A stretch of DNA of 55,000 bases from Lacipirellula limnantheis (GCF_007746075.1 NZ_CP036339.1:1872885-1927884); one strand, 5' to 3'. Positions 19,036 to 27,576 are shown, counted from the first letter of the stretch. Numbers and translations are program-made. Notes: generated by a model not told the origin, from the letters alone.

Positions 19036-19407
19036 CTACCCGCGAACGGCGGCGATTGCCTGCCGCAGTTTGCGGTATTCCGGAATGAACTGATCGACGT
19101 CCGCAAAGAGATAGGCCCGTCGGGGGTGACCTTTCAGGCCGCAGACGGCCATGCGGCTCCCTGAGCCGTGGATGACATTTCCGGCAGTAAAGGCTGATTG
19201 CAGGATTCCGTAGGTGTGATTCGTGTACCGAATGTTGGAAAGATCCAGTACGAACTGACGCTCGCCCGCGGCAAGCGCGTCGGCCAGCGTTTGAGCAAAC
19301 TCCTGGCGGGAATGAAGCTTCTTGTCGAGTCGATCAGCGAGGATGGTGACCACTCGTACGCCGCCTTCGAGGCGGCTGTCGATCCAAGCGGTGGCGGCGG
19401 CAGGCAT
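19036..19407 (-). CDS. STAS-domain-like protein at the end of the sulfation operon
   Basis: 123 residues from the ATG at 19407, whose A is also the last base of the TGA of the gene before it (TGATG), indicating translational coupling. The sequence follows a STAS fold: GVRVVTILADRLDKKL, an amphipathic helix, FVLDLSNIRYTNHTYGILQSAF, then GSRMAVCGLKGHPRRAYLFADV. STAS domains serve as anti-sigma antagonists or as the cytoplasmic domain of sulfate transporters. There is no membrane part here. The position where RsbV-type proteins carry a phosphorylatable Ser is NHTY, so Thr would be the only hydroxyl there. The partner is unknown. It could regulate the sulfation operon or bind a nucleotide or sulfated ligand; this is speculation. 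Confidence 0.55.
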   Translation of the reverse strand: MPAAATAWIDSRLEGGVRVVTILADRLDKKLHSRQEFAQTLADALAAGERQFVLDLSNIRYTNHTYGILQSAFTAGNVIHGSGSRMAVCGLKGHPRRAYLFADVDQFIPEYRKLRQAIAAVRG

Positions 19408-19703
19408 CAAACGGCTACCTCATCTTTCAGGACCGGCGCAGGCAGATCGGCAAACGGTCGGACCGGAACTCGCGATGCGGCGTCGTTCGGGTCATCCGAT
19501 TCAATCCAGCGCATCGTTGGCGCAACCATTGCTTTTAGTCGCTCTAACTCCTCGGGGAAGCAATCCTGCATGGCCGGTCCGATGCGTCCGGGTTCGAAAT
19601 GCTTCCGTACGAACTCAATGGCCTCGGAGGTTACCTCCAAGCCAAGGAAGTCGTAAATGCGGCGCACATCGTCCTCGCAGAACGTTTCAATGCGACATTC
19701 CAT
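19407..19703 (-). CDS. C-terminal part of an interrupted sulfotransferase
   Basis: 98 residues opening with MECRIETFCEDDVRRIYDFLGL. This is the usual sulfotransferase ending, where the consensus reads like Y-x-E-x-R-Y-E-D-L followed by an FLG segment. It continues in exactly the same frame as the gene at 19704-20390; only the TAA at 19704-19706 separates them. That codon lies where family members usually have Tyr, so a single base change from TAT or TAC would explain it. The TAA is followed at once by ATG, so re-initiation could still make this piece. Without the N-terminal half it has no PAPS-binding site. Confidence 0.6.
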   Translation of the reverse strand: MECRIETFCEDDVRRIYDFLGLEVTSEAIEFVRKHFEPGRIGPAMQDCFPEELERLKAMVAPTMRWIESDDPNDAASRVPVRPFADLPAPVLKDEVAV

Positions 19704-20390
19704 TTATCGCCCTGGCGGCAGGCTGCGTCCGAACTGGCAAGCCCATTCGACTGACGACCGCCACTGCAGGAAGCAGACGTCCAGCAGGTCCATCTCCTTC
19801 CGCATCGCGGACATGGCCGGCAGGCGGACGCCGACAACCGGCGGGCCGATGTACGGCAGAAGCCAGTGGGGCGCCAGGTGCCGGAACGTCTCCATTGCCA
19901 TGTAGGGGACTTGCTTCAGCCGCATCTCTTTGGCTCGTCGGGCGATGAAGCTATCGCGGAGTTTCGGCGTGTTGGATCGGAACGATCTGGCCACGACGCC
20001 GTAGAAGCGGCGCATCGAGAGGACATTGTCGACGCCGTCGCGGATAAAGTGGACGAATTGACAGTCGGGGAATACTTTGTCAACGAAGCCAAGCCGCACG
20101 GAGTTGCCAGGCGTGACGTCGATGTATCGCTCCTTGCCCGCCAGGCGCACCACGCTTGCGAATCGCGCCCGAATGTCGGCGATGACCTCGGGTCGCGCGT
20201 GATGAGGACGCAAGGCGTCCGAGACGCGGTCATTTCCCGATTTCCAGATCAATCGCGGCTCGTGGGCCACGGCTAACCGCGGGTGCTGCGCAATCGCGTC
20301 GCCCAGAAAGTTCATACCGCTGCGCCCGGCGCCGACGACGATGACTGGTTTCTTCATCAGGTCATCATCCGCACACGAAATCACTTGCAT
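19704..20390 (-). CDS. Sulfotransferase, N-terminal part, ended by an in-frame TAA
   Basis: 228 residues from the ATG at 20390, chosen because TGAGGAAGG stands right before it; a TTG at 20441 opens the frame further. The PAPS 5'-phosphosulfate loop is VVGAGRSGMNFLGDAI (about 18-33) and the 3'-phosphate motif is FVHFIRDGVDNVLSMRR. The protein ends ...WACQFGRSLPPGR then TAA, 98 residues short of its normal end, which lies in the same frame immediately after. The whole would be 327 residues. Sulfotransferases move sulfate from PAPS to sugars or lipids. The gene lies 84 bases after the sulfotransferase-like gene and downstream of the ATP sulfurylase fusion, so a role in surface glycan sulfation is likely. 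It may be a recent pseudogene or a sequencing error. Confidence 0.75.
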   Translation of the reverse strand: MQVISCADDDLMKKPVIVVGAGRSGMNFLGDAIAQHPRLAVAHEPRLIWKSGNDRVSDALRPHHARPEVIADIRARFASVVRLAGKERYIDVTPGNSVRLGFVDKVFPDCQFVHFIRDGVDNVLSMRRFYGVVARSFRSNTPKLRDSFIARRAKEMRLKQVPYMAMETFRHLAPHWLLPYIGPPVVGVRLPAMSAMRKEMDLLDVCFLQWRSSVEWACQFGRSLPPGR

Positions 20391-20473
20391 CGCCTTCCTC
20401 AAGTTTTTCTTGTCGTCGTCGACGATCGGTGGTCCAGGCAAGTCGCTAAAGTCCTCCGCCGATTGTTCTTGAA

Positions 20474-21355
20474 CTAGGTGGCGTATGACGCCGGTGATTC
20501 CGTGGCTGGCTCATTAACGACTTCAACCTGCTCTCGACTTCGAGCAAGTTCCCCGTCGGTGATGAAATGGCGAGCAACTTTTGAGCTTATGATCGCGTCC
20601 CAATGCGGCCGTGGAATGACGACCCGACGCTTCAGTTCACGATACTGCTCGCGATAGTCCGCCTGTTCGCCAGCCACGCCCGGCGCGTCTGAGACCGTGA
20701 CTGGCCCATGCGCCATCGCAAACTCGGGGAGGTTTAGGAACTGAGCCACTGCGTTCGCTTTGTCGCTATCGGTGAGCTCCGTCCGTAGGATTAGCGCATC
20801 GAACGGACCGCTAGAAATTCGACTGTAGCCAAGCGTCGCATCGAAGGGGAAGTCGAAGACGTCGATTCCCAGGGCGACCCGAAACTCCGCGTCGAACCAC
20901 TCCAACTCGCGGCGTAACTCTCCATCATCCATGTAGCGGCGGAAACGCGCGGCGAGTTCGTCAGCCGTGACGTCGAGCGCAGCGTTTGGCGACATCGCCA
21001 GCGCCCGCGGCTTGTCGACGAATTCGCTTCTCGCAAAGGTGGAAAGTAGGTTGTCTACCGGGTTGCGAACGAGCGTAATGAACTTGGCGCGACGCCTTGG
21101 TTGGACGACATGCTTCGACGCCCATTGGGCGCTTCCTGAAAGCTTCCCGGCGCCAATTTTGGCAGGATCGAGATAGTGCGTGGCGATCGCCGGGACGCCG
21201 GCGGCGACCAGCGAGTTGTACAGGGCGACGCTCCCCGTTCTCTCCTTCGAATAGACGATGACCGGCGCCTCTCCTTTCAAGTGGAGGCGTGCGCTCAGGG
21301 TCACATAACGGGCAATTGCGTGAATCATCGTCGCCAGCAACGGCTTAGCTCTCAC
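20474..21355 (-). CDS. Sulfotransferase-like / capsular polysaccharide synthesis-type protein
   Basis: 293 residues from a GTG at 21355 that overlaps the stop of the upstream fusion gene as GTGA, a strong sign of coupled translation. An ATG nine codons later is an alternative. A P-loop-like 5' motif YSKERTGSVALYNSL (about 35-49) and a 3'-phosphate motif FITLVRNPVDNLLSTF (about 92-107) fit the sulfotransferase fold. The rest resembles the putative capsular polysaccharide synthesis proteins that are distant sulfotransferases. The protein lacks a signal peptide, as expected for a PAPS user. Its place directly after ATP sulfurylase supports sulfation of a polysaccharide. The acceptor is unknown. 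Confidence 0.72.
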   Translation of the reverse strand: MRAKPLLATMIHAIARYVTLSARLHLKGEAPVIVYSKERTGSVALYNSLVAAGVPAIATHYLDPAKIGAGKLSGSAQWASKHVVQPRRRAKFITLVRNPVDNLLSTFARSEFVDKPRALAMSPNAALDVTADELAARFRRYMDDGELRRELEWFDAEFRVALGIDVFDFPFDATLGYSRISSGPFDALILRTELTDSDKANAVAQFLNLPEFAMAHGPVTVSDAPGVAGEQADYREQYRELKRRVVIPRPHWDAIISSKVARHFITDGELARSREQVEVVNEPATESPASYAT

Positions 21356-23541
21356 TCAATGAAGAGCGAATGGCCAGCGCCTTGCATCTCCAAAAGCCAA
21401 TTCGATATGTCGGTCCGCATGCACCAGTCAGGCACCACTTGGCCTTGAGCGATCAGATCCCGCACGGCAGTTCCGGAGATCGCGCGACCATCCCCCAGCG
21501 TGGCGGATTCTATCGTGTCGTCCGCCTGATCCGAAAAGTGAACGGAATCGAAGAAGACAGGGGCGATGCCGATGTCTCCCAGCGATTCAAAAAGATCGCG
21601 ATTTTGATTCGGCGTATAGAACCCGCCGACTCCCGTGTGATCGCGGCCCAGCACAAAGTGGGTGCAGCCGAAGTTCTTCCGACAAAGAGCCGTGAACACC
21701 GCCTCCCGCGGGCCGCAGTAGCGGGAATAGGTGCTGAACGCCGCGAGCAACGCGTTCGGGACGCGCGCTGAGATGAGCCGCTCGTACGCCCCCATCACTG
21801 CCTGCGGCGTAAAGTCGCCCTTCTTCTTGGGTCCAATGACGGGATGAATCAAGATGCCGTCGGCGCTCGCCCGTTCACAGGCGTTGGCAATGACGTGTTC
21901 ATGTCCGCGATGAGGAACGTTGCGGGTGTGGAATGCGACAATCTTCGTCCATCCTTTGACGTCGAAAATCATCCGCGTTTGCTGCGGGGTCAACTGGTAC
22001 GGCGAACGCGCAACGCTCGCCGGCCCGAGGTACTCGATCGGACCTCCGAGCAACGTAACGCCCCGGCTCATGAAGCGCGCCACGCCAGGATGCGCTCGAT
22101 CGGCTGTGCCGAACCACCGTTTCGCCGTTTGCTCTAGTTCGACTTCGTACTTGTCTTCCAGATGCAGGATCGCCGTCGATTCGCCGGTACGCTGGTCGAT
22201 CAATCGGATTGACTGACCAGGCTGAAAGGCGGCGAACTCCTGCGACTTCCCCTGGAGGACGATGGGCATCGTCCAAACTTGCCCGTCGGGAAGCCGGTTT
22301 CGGTCGAGCACGCTCTCCAGTTCTTCCCGCGTCATGAACCCCCGCAGCGGCGAATAAACGCCGTGTGCGAGCTGTTCAACGTCCATCGAGGTTTCCAAGT
22401 CGATCTCGATCGACGGGTAACGAGACGAGTGACGGCGCATCGAGCTTCCGTGCGAAAGCAAACGCAGGGGGCGCGCCGTCTCCGAGCCGTGAGGCGATGG
22501 CAAGAGCACCGAACCGCCGTCCAGCAGATCGGCGATGCGATAACCTTCGAGCGAACGGCGATAGCGTTCGATGAGGCCGAGGACGATGTCGACGGTCCGT
22601 ACCGGGTGGCTGCCGATGGCAGTTTCGGCCGCGAGGACCAAACCGTTGGCGCCGTCGAGCATCGTGTTGACGATGTCGTTCAGTTCCGCCCGGGTCGGTT
22701 TGCGATTGACGATCATCGACTCCAGCAAATTCGTGGCGACGTTCACCGGCACCTTGGCGATATTTGCCTTGCGAATAATCGCCTTCTGCAGAAAGGGAAG
22801 ATTCTCCAGCGGCACCTCGCGGGAAAGGTCGCCACGGTCGATCAGAATCTCGTCGGTCTCAGCCAAAATGGAATCGATGTTTCGGACGCCCCGTTTGCTT
22901 TCGATTTTGGAAATGATCGTGGAATCGGGGCCCACGAGTTCGCGAAGCTGCCGCACGTCCTCCGCCGAATTGGCGAAGGAAAGTGCGAAATGCCGGACGC
23001 CATGCTCTAAGCCGATCCTGACGGCAGCGAGGTCCTTCTCCGAAAGAGCTGGCAGAATCGGAGCGGGGTCAACGGTGACGGCCTTATTCGATCCGACGCG
23101 GCCGCCGTTCAGCACGACTGTATCAACGCCGCCGGCAGTTTCCTGCAACACCAGCAACACGACCCCGTCAAAGTCGACGCCGATCAGGGTGTTGGGCTTC
23201 AAATCGTCGAAGACGCTCGGGGGCGTCAGCGTGAACCGTTGGCCGTCGCCGATGATCGTTTCGCGGGTCACTGTGACGTGTTGACGATCCTGAATCTCGA
23301 CGCTCGCGGCCAACGTTCCTGTGCGAACCTGCGCCCCCTCGGTATCCAAGCAGACGGGCACTTGCGAGAACGACTGAATCGTTTTGATCGTGTCGGCGAC
23401 GCGATCCAACGGCGTATGCGAGAGATTGATGCGGAACAAATCGACGCCGCGCGATTGCAATCGCTCGATCGCTCCTCGATTGAGGGACGACGGGCCGAGG
23501 GTGCACAGGACGCTCACAATACGGCGAGACGACATCGACAT
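21352..23541 (-). CDS. Pyruvate kinase / ATP sulfurylase fusion protein
   Basis: 729 residues in one uninterrupted frame from the ATG at 23541. Residues 1-330 are a pyruvate kinase barrel with lid: CTLGPSS, R37-x-N39-x-S41 in FRINLSHT, D66-T67 and R73 in LDTEGAQVRT, K212 and E214 in SKIES, D238 in RGDLS, T270 in NVATNLLESM, and KPTRAE. The C-terminal allosteric domain of pyruvate kinase is missing. Residues about 375-729 are a complete homo-oligomeric ATP sulfurylase: HGVYSPLRGFM, the R540-N541-x-x-H544-x-x-H547 core in HTRNVPHRGH, and GRDHTGVG. A usual Gln is His538. No APS kinase domain is present. The gene follows an antiporter by 57 bases and overlaps a sulfotransferase-like gene. Inference: PEP-fuelled ATP supply drives sulfate activation for sulfation. 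Confidence 0.9.
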   Translation of the reverse strand: MSMSSRRIVSVLCTLGPSSLNRGAIERLQSRGVDLFRINLSHTPLDRVADTIKTIQSFSQVPVCLDTEGAQVRTGTLAASVEIQDRQHVTVTRETIIGDGQRFTLTPPSVFDDLKPNTLIGVDFDGVVLLVLQETAGGVDTVVLNGGRVGSNKAVTVDPAPILPALSEKDLAAVRIGLEHGVRHFALSFANSAEDVRQLRELVGPDSTIISKIESKRGVRNIDSILAETDEILIDRGDLSREVPLENLPFLQKAIIRKANIAKVPVNVATNLLESMIVNRKPTRAELNDIVNTMLDGANGLVLAAETAIGSHPVRTVDIVLGLIERYRRSLEGYRIADLLDGGSVLLPSPHGSETARPLRLLSHGSSMRRHSSRYPSIEIDLETSMDVEQLAHGVYSPLRGFMTREELESVLDRNRLPDGQVWTMPIVLQGKSQEFAAFQPGQSIRLIDQRTGESTAILHLEDKYEVELEQTAKRWFGTADRAHPGVARFMSRGVTLLGGPIEYLGPASVARSPYQLTPQQTRMIFDVKGWTKIVAFHTRNVPHRGHEHVIANACERASADGILIHPVIGPKKKGDFTPQAVMGAYERLISARVPNALLAAFSTYSRYCGPREAVFTALCRKNFGCTHFVLGRDHTGVGGFYTPNQNRDLFESLGDIGIAPVFFDSVHFSDQADDTIESATLGDGRAISGTAVRDLIAQGQVVPDWCMRTDISNWLLEMQGAGHSLFIE

Positions 23542-23598
23542 GGTTCCGATCTAGCGGTTGCAATAACTTCGGGGCAATTCATCTAGGGGCTGGAAATT

Positions 23599-24975
23599 TC
23601 AGAATCCGACCGACGGCGAACTCGGGTGACCAAGCAAGTCGCCTCCAACGGGCGTCGCCACAGGGGCTTCGACGACGTCCTCCTCATCAGTCGACAGCAA
23701 CGGCCAGCCGCGGCTGAGGACGTACCGCAGCCACAGCCCCGCCATTTGAGAAGTGATAATCGCCGTGAGGACCAGCGTCGTGTAAAAGGCGGCGCTGATG
23801 ATCCCCGCGTCGAACGCGACGCTGGCCAAGACGATTCCCGGTCCGCCCCGAGCGTTGGTCGTGATGGCAAGATTGAGAATGTCGAGTCGGCGAAAGCCCG
23901 CCAATTTAGCCGCCAAACCTACGGAAATGAGCGACAATGCCGTGCTCCCCAGCAGGAAGGCGACGAGCAAGGTCGGTGAGAAATCGCGGCCGAAGACCAA
24001 TCGATAGCCCACCAAGGCAAAGTAAACCGGAATGAAGATGCCGTAGGAAAATTTGCTGATCGAATCGAGCGCGTCGGAGAAGTGTTCTCGCTGGCCGCCG
24101 CTGATTCCGCCCGCCAAGCCAAAGCCCGCCAGAAATGCCGCGAAAACAAGATTCACCTCAAAGTAAGCCGCAGCGCCAACGTAAGCGAACAGCACAATGA
24201 TCGCGTAAGCCAGGCGCGACGCACGTAGCAAAAGGTTCCACCGCCAGCGGCCGAGCGCCTTCAGTACTGTCGGCATCGCCAAGATGGCAGTACCCATGAA
24301 AGTGAACGTGATGACGAGATGCTGGGCCGTCGACCCGACAATATATTGGTCGGCGAGCGACGTCTGGCGCGTGAGCGCCGTGGCTACCGCGAGTACGCCC
24401 CACAGCGCGATGTCTTCGAGCACCGCTGAACCAAGGATCAAGCTGGCGAACCGCGTGTGAAGAATGCCGAGGTCGTTGAAAATGCGCGAGATCACGGGAA
24501 TCGACGTTACGGCGACGGCGCTCGCCAGAACGAGCAGCGCCGACATCTCGACTCCCTTCACGCCGACGAGCGGGCCAATCGAAATGACGCCGGAGACGCC
24601 GAGAATCATCACGATCAAAAACGGCAGCGGCGTGCCAATGCCAAGGATCCACGCCGTTTCGCGTCGATTCTCTTTGGAGAGCAGTCGCTTTACCTGACTG
24701 CCCGAAATGAACATTAGCAGCAGCACGCCTAGCCAGTAGATAAACCCGAGGATCGCCTTCGTTCGATCCGCGCCGAGGGCCGGATTCGCAAAGAGGTAGT
24801 CGGAAACGCCGGGCGAAAGCTTTCCAAGGACGAATGGCCCCAAAAAGATGCCGGCCACGATCTCGCCTACCAGCCTAGGCTGCCGAAGCCGCTCGAAGAC
24901 GTATCCAAAAACGTGAACGAAACAGAGGAAGACGCCGAAGGTGAGGATCAGCAGTCCGATTTCTTTCTCAGTCAT
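23599..24975 (-). CDS. CPA2-family cation:proton antiporter
   Basis: 458 residues. The N-terminal part has LVGEIVAGIFLGPFVLG, the hallmark of the Kef/NapA-type CPA2 family, with about 12 hydrophobic segments across the length. An acidic site typical of ion-translocating helices appears in SAVLEDIALWGVLAVA. The protein stops after the membrane domain, with a short tail and no TrkA-N or TrkA-C regulatory domain, so it is not a full KefB/KefC. As the first gene of the sulfation operon (57 bases before the fusion gene) it could move K+ or Na+ against H+, balancing charge during sulfate activation or polymer export; the substrate is not deducible. Confidence 0.88.
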   Translation of the reverse strand: MTEKEIGLLILTFGVFLCFVHVFGYVFERLRQPRLVGEIVAGIFLGPFVLGKLSPGVSDYLFANPALGADRTKAILGFIYWLGVLLLMFISGSQVKRLLSKENRRETAWILGIGTPLPFLIVMILGVSGVISIGPLVGVKGVEMSALLVLASAVAVTSIPVISRIFNDLGILHTRFASLILGSAVLEDIALWGVLAVATALTRQTSLADQYIVGSTAQHLVITFTFMGTAILAMPTVLKALGRWRWNLLLRASRLAYAIIVLFAYVGAAAYFEVNLVFAAFLAGFGLAGGISGGQREHFSDALDSISKFSYGIFIPVYFALVGYRLVFGRDFSPTLLVAFLLGSTALSLISVGLAAKLAGFRRLDILNLAITTNARGGPGIVLASVAFDAGIISAAFYTTLVLTAIITSQMAGLWLRYVLSRGWPLLSTDEEDVVEAPVATPVGGDLLGHPSSPSVGF

Positions 24976-25425
24976 AGATGTCGCGCGATGAGTAGGAGGC
25001 CGCGGATTAATAAGGAGACGCCACCCACGGCGTCGCCTGGTTCGAAGCAGCCCATTGCTTGACTTTTCGGGTCGCCGGAAGAATCCTCGAATTCGGCACG
25101 ACCGGCCGTCGAAGAAGCTTCAACGGCACTTGTCACCGAGTCCCCCGGAGCGACTGCCAGCGCCGCGACTTTGCCGAGGCGCCGGCGGAGATCGTGTGAA
25201 GCTCCGATGAAGGACTCGGTAGCAATGCCGGTGCCATCCTTTCGACGAGCGGTTTTCCCCGGGGCTTTCTGCTTCGTCAGTCATTAGGCAGTCGAATCCA
25301 GCAAATTACACGGCGACCATGCGGATTTCACGGCTCCGAGCCCAGTATTAGTCACGGGCACATCGAGCCCGAGGGCTGCCCAAACTGCCGTCAGCAACGT
25401 CAGGGACATCTCGTCGAGCCCATTT
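24976..25425. other. Intergenic region upstream of the antiporter gene
   Basis: About 450 bases with no recognisable gene. It should hold the promoter of the antiporter-led operon near its left edge. Its right part grades into the porin remnant; homologous sequence upstream of 25426 could not be recognised. Confidence 0.45.
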
Positions 25426-25879
25426 TTGCAAACCGCGCTCCTCCAGCCGCGCTACGCTGAGGAGGCCGAAGGGGACGATGACGCCCAGTCCGAAGACGCA
25501 GCAATCAGCGCGATACAACCAGCTCTTCCCTTGGGGCCATCGCTTTTTGGGCTTGATCGACGCGGTGCAACGTTCGAACATCTTTGCGCCGAACGTCCAG
25601 GTGACGGCCAAACCTCAGGACACCAATTGGGAGTTCCTCCTCTGGTACTATTACTTTCGGGCGGCCGAACGAGGCGACATTGTTCCCGCCATCACGGCGA
25701 CGGAACTTCAGAGCCTCGACGCAGCCTATCTCGGCCAAGAACTCGACTTGATCGCCAAATACACGATCGGCCCGCGATCGAACATCTTGGCAGGCTATTC
25801 CCACTTCTGGCGCGGCGATAAAATCCTCGGCCCAACCGATGCCGATTTCACCTACGTGCAGTGGGAACTAAATTTCTGA
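25426..25879 (+). pseudogene. Alginate-export family outer-membrane porin, C-terminal remnant with frameshift
   Basis: The frame from 25478 reads ...ARYNQLFPWGHRFLGLIDAV, then WEFLLWYYYFRAAERGD, LGQELDLIAKYTIGPRSN, YSHFWRGDKI and a terminal TYVQWELNF. This is the last part of an alginate-export type beta-barrel, including the closing aromatic residue. The preceding piece that such porins carry (an acidic GDDD turn) is visible in another frame just upstream (RYAEEAEGDDDAQSED), so a frameshift lies near 25500. Full-length members have about 400-500 residues; the first 300 or so are missing. It is therefore a decayed gene end, not a working porin. Confidence 0.65.
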
Positions 25880-25895
25880 TGGGCACGGCACGGCG

Positions 25896-26114
25896 CTATG
25901 ACCTCTCGGCGGGCGTCTTCCACACGATATGCATGAGGTCGCCCTTAAGGACCAAGTGCTCGCGGCGCCTTGATTGCGATCGGCGGAACAGCCAGCGTCC
26001 GAGTGCATCATGCTGCAGCACCTCGTTGAACGGCCGCTGCGTCTGCTTCGACGCATTGAAGAGCCGCTGATGCACAGATGCTGTCGGCGGGGGCCCTCCG
26101 ACGCAAAGGCTCAT
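25896..26114 (-). pseudogene. AbiEii-type nucleotidyltransferase toxin, N-terminal remnant
   Basis: 72 codons from the ATG at 26114. The segment ASVHQRLFNASKQTQRPFNE followed by LQHDALGRWLFRRSQS and EHLVLKGDLMHIVW matches the conserved start of AbiEii/AbiGii toxins (S-x-x-Q-R-L-x-N, a long helix, then FVLKGxxL). The frame stops at 25896, before the nucleotidyltransferase catalytic residues, and the next sequence is the oppositely oriented porin remnant. No AbiEi-type antitoxin gene adjoins it. It is a dead end-piece of a toxin-antitoxin or abortive-infection pair. Confidence 0.5.
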
Positions 26115-26159
26115 CGTTGATTAGACGCAACTAGAGATGGACACGCATTCGCTCTTTCG

Positions 26160-27278
26160 CTAGTCGACTGGCAGGTTGCCTATTTCGTCGTAAAGCGTGC
26201 GAAAGCATTGGCTCGCAGTTTCGCCGCCATCATCACCCTCGCGGCCATGGTCGTGGAACTCGCGTAGAAAGCCACCGGCGCCCGACCACACGGTTTGCAT
26301 CATGCCGCGGAAGTGCGGCCGCAGTTCTTCGGTCGACCCGGCGCGAAATTCCAGCGTATTGTCGAGCTGCTGGACAGCGACCGCCGCGTCCTTCCACGGG
26401 CAAGTCACCACGTCGAACCCCTTCATGGCGAAATACACGGCCGTCGGGTCCGGGCGCTCGTAGTGCCAATCACAGATGACGACGTCTTTGGGGATCAGGT
26501 CGATCGCTCCATGCGTCCCGTTTTCACTTGCCTCCCACTCGCCGATCCCCGTCGCCTTGCCATCGAGCAGGCGGTCGCCCCACATCCACATCCGACGGCC
26601 CTTCTTATTCAAATGATCGCGGATGAGCGTCACTTCGTCAGCAAACAGTTCCGCCTTATCTCTTCCGCCGCATCGCGGACATTTCTCCTCGCCGATGTAA
26701 AACACCTCGTCCATGCCGACGTGGAGAGCGTCGGCCTCGAACGCGTCGCACAACTCGTCGACCAAGTCGAAAACCACCGCATGCACCTCTGGGTGCCGCG
26801 GGCAGTAGCTCTTGCAGTAAAGTCGATCGGGATTCGGCCATGAGTATTTTTCAGGCATCTTAACCCACGGAGTCTCGTCGAACTCCGGATGGACTTGCAG
26901 CAGGCGGCCAGTGTGATTTGCCCAAGATTGGTGCCCAAGTAAATTAAGCTGCGGAATAAGAGTGATGCCGTGGTCGCGGCACGTCTTTGCCAAACGAGCT
27001 GCGTCGTCTTTGGAAAGACCGTCGCGATCGGCCAGGTCAGGCCTGCTGGCGTACTGGAAGTTGTAGTCAACGCGCAGCACGAGCGTGTTCACGCGGCGCG
27101 GCGCCAACTCCTGCTCGATGAACTGCACGAAGGAGTCAAGTTCGCTGCGACTCGGCGCTGCAATGCAGAACCCTCGTACTGGCAGGACTTTGTCAAGGGC
27201 GTCCTCGCTGAAAGCTGGCCCAACACCGAAAACGCAGACGGTCAACAGCGTGAGCCACAGAGCGACGGACTTGTGCAT
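26160..27278 (-). CDS. Glycoside hydrolase family 20-like beta-N-acetylhexosaminidase
   Basis: 372 residues from the ATG at 27278, with a signal peptide (about 1-24, cleaved near AFSED). The barrel shows LIPQLNLLGHQSW (an early strand with the conserved His), then the catalytic pair D190-E191 in LHVGMDEVFYIGEE, the GH20 substrate-assisted Asp-Glu. A Cys pair in KCPRCGG follows directly; in this subfamily such a pair is common and may bind metal. Later aromatic residues in MWMWGDRLLDG and VICDWHYERPD line the -1 site. The protein lacks the N-terminal GH20b domain. It is exported and probably releases N-acetylhexosamines from surface or environmental glycans. It is the only intact gene in a stretch of remnants. 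Confidence 0.85.
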   Translation of the reverse strand: MHKSVALWLTLLTVCVFGVGPAFSEDALDKVLPVRGFCIAAPSRSELDSFVQFIEQELAPRRVNTLVLRVDYNFQYASRPDLADRDGLSKDDAARLAKTCRDHGITLIPQLNLLGHQSWANHTGRLLQVHPEFDETPWVKMPEKYSWPNPDRLYCKSYCPRHPEVHAVVFDLVDELCDAFEADALHVGMDEVFYIGEEKCPRCGGRDKAELFADEVTLIRDHLNKKGRRMWMWGDRLLDGKATGIGEWEASENGTHGAIDLIPKDVVICDWHYERPDPTAVYFAMKGFDVVTCPWKDAAVAVQQLDNTLEFRAGSTEELRPHFRGMMQTVWSGAGGFLREFHDHGREGDDGGETASQCFRTLYDEIGNLPVD

Positions 27279-27576
27279 AGCGAACTACCTCGCGTGCGAG
27301 CGTGAGACGAGCTAACCGTCGTGGACGATTCAGTTGATGATCTTGCGCATGAACTCGGCCACCAGACGTATCAGGTCGGCGGATGCCCGATTGTGGCCTG
27401 CGCCCGTATCAAGCCTAACAAAGTTCTTATCGTAGAATCAATTGCACCCTGATCCAACGACCGTGGAGAGACCTCCTCAAAATCGACGCGGTGGAGTTCG
27501 GGCAACGTCCAGTTCGTGTAGTAGCCGACTGTGGCATTGCCTTAGGCAATGGCCGCGACAAAACCGGTGCAGTGCT

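Noticed and set aside
21352..23541. PK-Sat as two genes joined by a frameshift or an assembly error
   Set aside because: The frame is continuous, both halves keep their catalytic residues, and a normal linker (about 330-375) joins them; the gene also fits its operon context.
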